This document shows positions 59,724 through 64,000 of a stretch of DNA of 64,000 nt, piece after piece. Both the position numbers and the translations under genes were made by a program. The stretch is from the NCBI RefSeq assembly GCF_001542625.1, contig NZ_CP016279.1, forward strand, positions 6,944,001 through 7,008,000, read 5' to 3'. Source of the DNA: Streptomyces griseochromogenes. GTDB taxonomy: Bacteria; Actinomycetota; Actinomycetes; Streptomycetales; Streptomycetaceae. Each line of letters begins with the position of its first letter. Positions within the stretch are counted from its first letter, which is position 1. Under the pieces are notes generated by a model, which did not search any database, had not been told where the DNA came from, and saw only the letters and a program-made list of their open reading frames with translations.

Positions 59724-60407
59724 TTGAACTTCCTTACCATCGGTCACCGCGGGGTCATGGGTGTCGAGCCCGAGAACACCCTCCGTTCGTTCGTCGCCGC
59801 CCAGCAGGCCGGCCTCGACCTGATCGAACTCGATCTGCACCTGAGCAAGGACGGCGCCCTCGTCGTCATGCACGACGCGGAGGTGGACCGCACGACCGAC
59901 GGCACCGGCCCGATCGCCGAGAAGACCCTCGCGGAACTGCGCGCCCTGGACGCGGGCCGCGGCGAGCGGGTGCCGGTCTTCGAGGAGGTCCTGGACGCGG
60001 TGAAGACGCCGCTGCAGGCCGAGATCAAGGACGTGGCGGCCGCCCGGGCGCTGGCCGAGGTCATGCACCGGCGGGACCTGGTCTCCCGGGTTGAGGTGTC
60101 CTCGTTCCACGACGAGGCGGTCGCCGAGATCGCCCGGCTGGTGCCGGGGGTGCGCACAGCGCTCATCGCGAGCCGCTACGGCACCGACGTGGTGGAGCGC
60201 GCCACGGACGTGGGGGCCGAGACGGTCTGTCTCAACGTCCGCAGGCTGACCCTGGAGATCGTCGAGCGTGCCCGCGCGGCCGGCCTGAGGATCATCGGGT
60301 GGGTGGTCAACACGCAGGACCACCTGCGGCTCGTCCGCGCGCTCCAGCTGGACGGGGCGACGACCGACTACCCGGAGATCAAGCGCACCGGCCGCTTCAC
60401 CGCGTGA
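59724..60407 (+). CDS. Glycerophosphodiester phosphodiesterase (GDPD) family protein
   Basis: The 227-residue enzyme has the GDPD active site: H8 and R9 in IGHRGVMGVEPENT, E35 and D37 in LIELDLHLSKDG, H50 in VVMHDAEVDRTTDG, then QAEIKD. It would split glycerophosphodiesters into glycerol-3-phosphate and an alcohol. It has no signal peptide, so it works in the cytosol. The start is a TTG at 59724, behind GGAAGCGAG; a weaker start codon could lower expression. Confidence 0.88.
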   Translation: MNFLTIGHRGVMGVEPENTLRSFVAAQQAGLDLIELDLHLSKDGALVVMHDAEVDRTTDGTGPIAEKTLAELRALDAGRGERVPVFEEVLDAVKTPLQAEIKDVAAARALAEVMHRRDLVSRVEVSSFHDEAVAEIARLVPGVRTALIASRYGTDVVERATDVGAETVCLNVRRLTLEIVERARAAGLRIIGWVVNTQDHLRLVRALQLDGATTDYPEIKRTGRFTA

Positions 60408-60434
60408 TCCGGCGCGCCGTCTCCCGAATGAACG

Positions 60435-60974
60435 TCACACCAACGGCTTGACCAGCAGCTCGAACTGGAGGTCGTCGCGCTGCGGAATGCCGAAGCGCTC
60501 GTCGCCGTACGGGAACGGCGTCATCTCTCCCGTACGGCGGTAGCCCCGGCGCTCGTACCAGGCGATCAGGTCATCGCGCACCGAGATCACGGTCATGTGC
60601 ATCTCGGTGACGCCCCAGGCCGCACGGGCCTGGCGCTCCGCCTCCGCTATGACGGTCTTGCCGAGGCCCGCGCCCTGGAGAGCGGGACTGACCGCGAACA
60701 TCCCGAAGTAGGCATGGCTGCCACGGTGTTCGAGCTGGCAGCAGGCGACGATCAGGCCGTCCTGCTCGACGGTCAGCAGCCGGCTGTCGGGCGACTTGAT
60801 GACGTCCAGGACGCCCTGCGGGTCGGTCCGCTGGCCCTCCAGGATGTCCGCCTCGGTGGTCCATCCGGCCCGGCTGGCGTCGCCCCGGTACGCCGACTCG
60901 ATCAGGGCGACCAGCGCGCCGACGTCGGCGTCGGTGGCGGGCCTGAACGTCGGTCCGGTGGCGGTGGTCTCCAT
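60435..60974 (-). CDS. GNAT-family N-acetyltransferase
   Basis: The 179-residue protein has the acetyl-CoA binding loop of motif A, LQGAGLGKTVIAEAERQARA. Later come MHMTVISVRDDLIAWYERRG and the ending FGIPQRDDLQFELLVKPL. The acceptor substrate cannot be told. It starts at the ATG at 60974 and is divergent from the VOC gene at 61044. Confidence 0.88.
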   Translation of the reverse strand: METTATGPTFRPATDADVGALVALIESAYRGDASRAGWTTEADILEGQRTDPQGVLDVIKSPDSRLLTVEQDGLIVACCQLEHRGSHAYFGMFAVSPALQGAGLGKTVIAEAERQARAAWGVTEMHMTVISVRDDLIAWYERRGYRRTGEMTPFPYGDERFGIPQRDDLQFELLVKPLV

Positions 60975-61043
60975 GGGTCGGTCTCCGATCTCGGGCGCGG
61001 CTGAACCAGGTCGAGCCTAACCCTGCCACTAGGCTCCGCCTGC

Positions 61044-61436
61044 ATGGTGCACGTACTCAGCAGCCGGACACTTCTGCGGCCCGTGGACCCCGAGCGCTCC
61101 CGGATCTTCTACGGGCAGCAGCTGGGCCTCGCCGTCTACCGCGAGTTCGGCACGGGCCCGGAGCGCGGGACCGTCTACTTCCTCGGCGGCGGCTTCCTGG
61201 AGCTCTCCGGCCGTGCGCGGACCCCTTCCTCGCCCGCGGTGCAGCTGTGGCTCCAGGTCGAGGACGTGTCCGGCGCGCACGAGGAACTGCTGGCCAAGGG
61301 GGTCGAGATCGTACGGCCTCCGGTGAAGGAGCCGTGGGGACTGATCGAGCTGTGGATCGCCGACCCGGACGGCACCCGGATCGTGCTGGTGGAGATCCCG
61401 TCGGACCATCCGCTGCGGTACCGGCCCGGCATCTAG
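61044..61436 (+). CDS. VOC-superfamily (glyoxalase/bleomycin-resistance-like) protein
   Basis: The 130-residue single-domain protein has two beta-alpha-beta-beta-beta modules: RLLRPVDPERSRIFY-type N-terminus with YGQQLGLAVYREFG, and the second GAHEELLAKGVEIVRPPVKE, DPDGTRIVLVEIP. The C-terminal metal glutamate is E124 by position. VOC proteins dimerise and bind metals or small drugs. The role is open. Confidence 0.85.
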   Translation: MVHVLSSRTLLRPVDPERSRIFYGQQLGLAVYREFGTGPERGTVYFLGGGFLELSGRARTPSSPAVQLWLQVEDVSGAHEELLAKGVEIVRPPVKEPWGLIELWIADPDGTRIVLVEIPSDHPLRYRPGI

Positions 61437-61472
61437 GGATCCCCGGGGGGACAGGAACCCCTCTGACGACCG

Positions 61473-62306
61473 CTACCGGGGCCTGGCGCCCGCCGTGAGC
61501 AGATGGCCGCCGACGCCGAGCAGTGACGGCACCGACTCGGTCCGCCGCAGTGCGCGCAGGACCAGCTCACGACGTGACGGGTCGTCGAGCCAGTCGCGGA
61601 CGCCGCCCATCAGCCAGGCCGCGCCCTCCACGCCGTACTGGCCGTGGGGTGTCAGCCCGGCCGCGGAGAACTCGGCCGGGACCTCGTCGGGCTCATGGAA
61701 GTAGGCGGTCGTGAACAGGGACTTCGGCCCACCGGTCGGGCGCATCCGCCCGTCGCCGACCGCCGCCTCGATCTGCGGTCGGCGCTCGGCTTCGAAGTAC
61801 AGCCCCGTGCTCAGATTGTCGTACAGGGGCACGTACCGGTTGATCGTGGCGGCCACCACGAGTCCTCCGGGCCGCAGCACCCGGCGGGCCTCGGTGAGCG
61901 CCCGGACCCGGTCCTCCCGCTCGGGCAGGTGGTAGAGGGGGCCGAGCAGCAGCACCACGTCCATGGACGCGTCCGGCGCCTCGAGGGCACGGGCGTCGCC
62001 GTGGCGCGCGGTGACGCCCGGCAGCCGGGCCGCCCGCTCGACGTGCAGCGGCACGGGGTCGACGAGCTCCACCGCGTAGCCGTCGGCGGCCAGCCACTGC
62101 GCGTGGACGCCGCTGCCGCCGCCCACGTCGAGGACGCGCGCCGGAGCGGGCGGCAGGAGGCGGCGCAGGACGTCCTGGGTACGCCACAGCTCCAGGCGGC
62201 CGGCGCCCGAGCGCAGCCGGCCGTCCTCCCCGTCCCGCCCGTAGTACTCCGCGATCTCCTCGGCGAGAGCGGGGCCCTCGGCCCCGGCCGAACGATCCGT
62301 CTCCAT
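61473..62306 (-). CDS. SAM-dependent methyltransferase (class I)
   Basis: The 277-residue protein has SAM motif I VLDVGGGSGVHAQWLA, the acidic end of strand 2 (VELVDPVP), DVVLLLGPLYHL, and RRVLRPGGLVVAATIN. It resembles small-molecule methyltransferases of the UbiE/Methyltransf_11 group. The start at 62306 is chosen because upstream extensions read into the repeat region. No pathway partner is adjacent. Confidence 0.88.
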   Translation of the reverse strand: METDRSAGAEGPALAEEIAEYYGRDGEDGRLRSGAGRLELWRTQDVLRRLLPPAPARVLDVGGGSGVHAQWLAADGYAVELVDPVPLHVERAARLPGVTARHGDARALEAPDASMDVVLLLGPLYHLPEREDRVRALTEARRVLRPGGLVVAATINRYVPLYDNLSTGLYFEAERRPQIEAAVGDGRMRPTGGPKSLFTTAYFHEPDEVPAEFSAAGLTPHGQYGVEGAAWLMGGVRDWLDDPSRRELVLRALRRTESVPSLLGVGGHLLTAGARPR

Positions 62307-62470
62307 GCCGGCAGCGTGGCCCGCCGCACGGGGTTCGGACAAGCGATTTCCGGCGCGGGACACGGGCGGTCGCGGGCCGCTGTCGTGGCACCCGGGACGC
62401 CCGGATGGAGGTCGGCTCGTCGTCATGGGACACGGGGGACACGGGGACACCGAGAGACCGGCACACCGGG

Positions 62471-62606
62471 ACACGGCCGAGCAGTCCCGGTTGTCCAGCC
62501 CGTCGTCACCGGAACACGACCACACCCTCCAGGTTGGCCGATCTGTCGCCACCGCGACACGGCCGAACAGTCCCGGTCGGCCGGCCCGTCATCACCGGAA
62601 CACGGC
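62471..62606. repeat. Imperfect tandem repeat, about 50-base units
   Basis: Two units, 62471-62520 and 62557-62606, share ACACGGCCGAxCAGTCCCGG followed by CCxGCCCGTCxTCACCGGAA and CACG with few mismatches. Partial copies of GGTCCCGGACGGCCGGCCCG continue to about 62700. The spacer between the units is unrelated. Nothing indicates coding. The gap spans 62307-62786, upstream of the two-domain VOC gene, and holds no gene that I can support. Confidence 0.6.
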
Positions 62607-62786
62607 ACAGCGGTCCCGGACGGCCGGCCCGTGGTCAGGGCCGTGGTCCCGGACGGCACGGCCGACGTCACGGGCGGCGGTCCCGGATGGCCGGGCCGTG
62701 CGGCCGGGGCTAGCGTGCGAGGTGAGGACCCCCGCCCGCGCACGGATGTCCCCGCTCCGGGCGGCCGAGCCCGGAAGGAACCTGCC

Positions 62787-63551
62787 ATGGAGTTCGACAA
62801 GCCGGTGATCGGCGGCCCCTGCTGGACCGAGCTCGGGACCAGTGACCTGGAGGGGGCGAAGCGGTTCTACACGGAGCTGTTCGGCTGGCGGCCGGAGACG
62901 GATCCGCGGCAGGAGGCGGGCGGGTACACGGTGGCGCACCTCGGGGACGCGGCGATCGCCGCGCTCACCCCGCTCTACCAGGAGTCCCAGCCGGTCGCCT
63001 GGAACGTGTCGTTCGCGGTGGCGGACACGGACGAAGCGGCACGGCGGGTGGAGGAGGCGGGCGGGACGGTGGTCCTCGGCCCGATGGACATCTTCGACGT
63101 GGGCCGTTTCGCCGTGGCCCTCGACCCGACGGGCGCGGCGTTCCAGCTGTGGCAGGCACGGGCCTTCCCCGGCGCCGGGCTGTTCAACGCGCCCGGCACG
63201 CTCGGCTGGGTGGAGCTGGCGACCCGCTCCCCCGACCGTGCCCGGGACTTCTACACCACGCTCTTCGGCTGGAGCGTCAACGCCTCGCAGTGGTACACGG
63301 AGTGGGGCATCGACGGGAAGGAGTTCGGCGGGATGGCCGACATGGGCGACCGGTTCCCGCCCGAGGTGCCTGCGCACTGGCTGCCGTACTTCGCCGTGAC
63401 CGACGTGGACGCGACGGCCCAGGTCGCGGAGCAGGCGGACGGCGCGGTCTTCGTGGCCCCCACGGACGTGCCTGACGGCCCGCGCATCGCTGTGCTGCGC
63501 GACCCGCAGGGCGCGGCGTTCGGCGTGTTCAAGGCACGCGAGGAGGACTGA
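62787..63551 (+). CDS. Two-domain VOC-superfamily protein
   Basis: This 254-residue protein has two tandem glyoxalase-like domains: residues 1-125 (GGPCWTELGTSDLEGAKRFY through PTGAAFQLWQ) and 130-254 (GWVELATRSPDRARDFYTTL through DPQGAAFGVFK). It matches the group annotated as hydroxylase/glyoxalase-like in streptomycetes, with no proven substrate. The ATG at 62787 follows CGGAAGGAACCTGCC. Confidence 0.88.
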   Translation: MEFDKPVIGGPCWTELGTSDLEGAKRFYTELFGWRPETDPRQEAGGYTVAHLGDAAIAALTPLYQESQPVAWNVSFAVADTDEAARRVEEAGGTVVLGPMDIFDVGRFAVALDPTGAAFQLWQARAFPGAGLFNAPGTLGWVELATRSPDRARDFYTTLFGWSVNASQWYTEWGIDGKEFGGMADMGDRFPPEVPAHWLPYFAVTDVDATAQVAEQADGAVFVAPTDVPDGPRIAVLRDPQGAAFGVFKAREED

Positions 63552-63645
63552 CCGGCCGGCACTTGCCTTCGAGTGGGCTCCAGCTCCTAGCGTCGTGGAC
63601 ACGGCCCCGGGACCTGATCCACACCTGCTCGGAAGGGAAACACAC

Positions 63646-64000
63646 GTGCGTTACACGCTCTTCGGACGGACCGGTCTGCGCGTCAGCGAGCTGGCCCTCG
63701 GCGCGATGACCATCGGCGACGACTGGGGGTGGGGCGCGGACAAGGAGACCAGCGCCCGGCTCGTCGACGCCTATGCCGACGCGGGCGGCAATTTCATCGA
63801 CACCGCGAACAACTACACGGAGGGCAGCTCGGAGCGCATCCTCGGCGAGCTGCTCACCGGTCGGCGCGACTCCTTCGTGCTGGCCAGCAAGTACACCTGC
63901 GGCACCCACGACGGGGACGTCAACGCGGCGGGCAGTCACCGCAAGAACCTGGTGCGGTCGGTCGAGGCGAGCCTGCAGCGGCTGCGCACGGACCGGCTCG
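63646..64000 (+). CDS. Aldo/keto reductase, N-terminal part (truncated by window edge)
   Basis: The visible 118 residues begin VRYTLFGRTGLRVSELALG, the standard AKR start. The catalytic aspartate is expected in FIDTANNY with Y57, and the catalytic lysine in VLASKYT. Nucleotide binding and the other active-site residues lie outside the window. It starts with GTG at 63646, and GGAAGGGAA lies upstream. It is probably an NADPH-dependent carbonyl reductase. Confidence 0.9.
   Translation, partial: MRYTLFGRTGLRVSELALGAMTIGDDWGWGADKETSARLVDAYADAGGNFIDTANNYTEGSSERILGELLTGRRDSFVLASKYTCGTHDGDVNAAGSHRKNLVRSVEASLQRLRTDRL

Noticed and set aside
62471..62700. Possible CRISPR array
   Set aside because: Units are imperfect, spacers are not regular and the copies drift; there are no cas genes anywhere in the window.
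1..64000. tRNA, rRNA, prophage or intact insertion sequence
   Set aside because: I found no tRNA-like cloverleaf, ribosomal sequence, transposase or integrase motif; only decayed genes hint at past rearrangement.

Overview
The window is about 64 kb of very GC-rich DNA with dense genes, frequent GTG starts, GTGA/ATGA stop-start overlaps and strong third-position GC bias. The gene families (mycothiol-dependent enzymes, deazaflavin-dependent nitroreductase, WHG-type TetR regulators, DUF6332, DUF6421, DUF6986, a transmembrane Ser/Thr kinase) point to a Streptomyces chromosome. No rRNA, tRNA, CRISPR array, phage or intact insertion sequence was seen. The first gene (minus strand, start at 270) and the last (plus strand, start at 63646) run off the ends.

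Layout. 1-8.2 kb: the 5' end of a large hypothetical protein, a DeoR regulator, an SRPBCC protein, a Cds1-like cysteine desulfhydrase, an anti-sigma-type ATPase, and a SHOCT/ABC ATPase/FtsX permease operon whose permease carries a frameshift. 8.4-13.4 kb: TetR-cupin-DUF4865-phosphotriesterase operon, a dehydrogenase relic, a ROK regulator and AlkB. 13.4-17.6 kb: RlmG methyltransferase, a class II aldolase plus SIS-domain isomerase with a divergent DeoR repressor, and a DUF5519 protein. 17.9-28 kb: ECF sigma factor with DUF899, an apparent chimeric relic, an SDR, two MFS exporters (one with a divergent MarR), a mycothiol-dependent enzyme, DUF6332, and a NarL-type two-component system. 28-34.7 kb: two divergent TetR/oxidoreductase pairs, a geranylgeranyl-reductase-like flavoprotein, an M20 dipeptidase and an MBL-fold hydrolase.

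34.8-36.5 kb holds the most distinctive system: a compact cobalt-type nitrile hydratase operon (beta, alpha, activator) in which each gene overlaps the next by ATGA and the activator ends in a histidine-rich tail. It would hydrate nitriles to amides; no amidase or cobalt transporter is next to it.

36.5-46.7 kb: a TmrB-like kinase/Nudix fusion, a secreted GH27 alpha-galactosidase with NPCBM domain, a ROK sugar kinase divergent from a LacI regulator around a perfect 12-bp palindrome, a GGCT-like protein, a membrane Ser/Thr kinase, and DUF6986 with an IclR-like operator. 46.8-51.3 kb: a decayed endonuclease/phosphatase gene, the etfBA operon, and a redox group (flavin reductase behind a Cys-containing leader peptide and an interspersed repeat, thioredoxin, DUF4395). 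51.5-64 kb: acyltransferase, two hypothetical exported or anchored proteins, a B3/4 plus transglutaminase pair, a coupled DUF6421-SDR-threonine aldolase operon, GDPD, GNAT, two VOC proteins, a methyltransferase and an aldo/keto reductase.

Five loci look decayed or disrupted (permease, dehydrogenase relic, SDR/DUF2182 chimera, endonuclease/phosphatase gene, possibly the short gene at 22484), and several regulators sit beside clear inverted-repeat operators.
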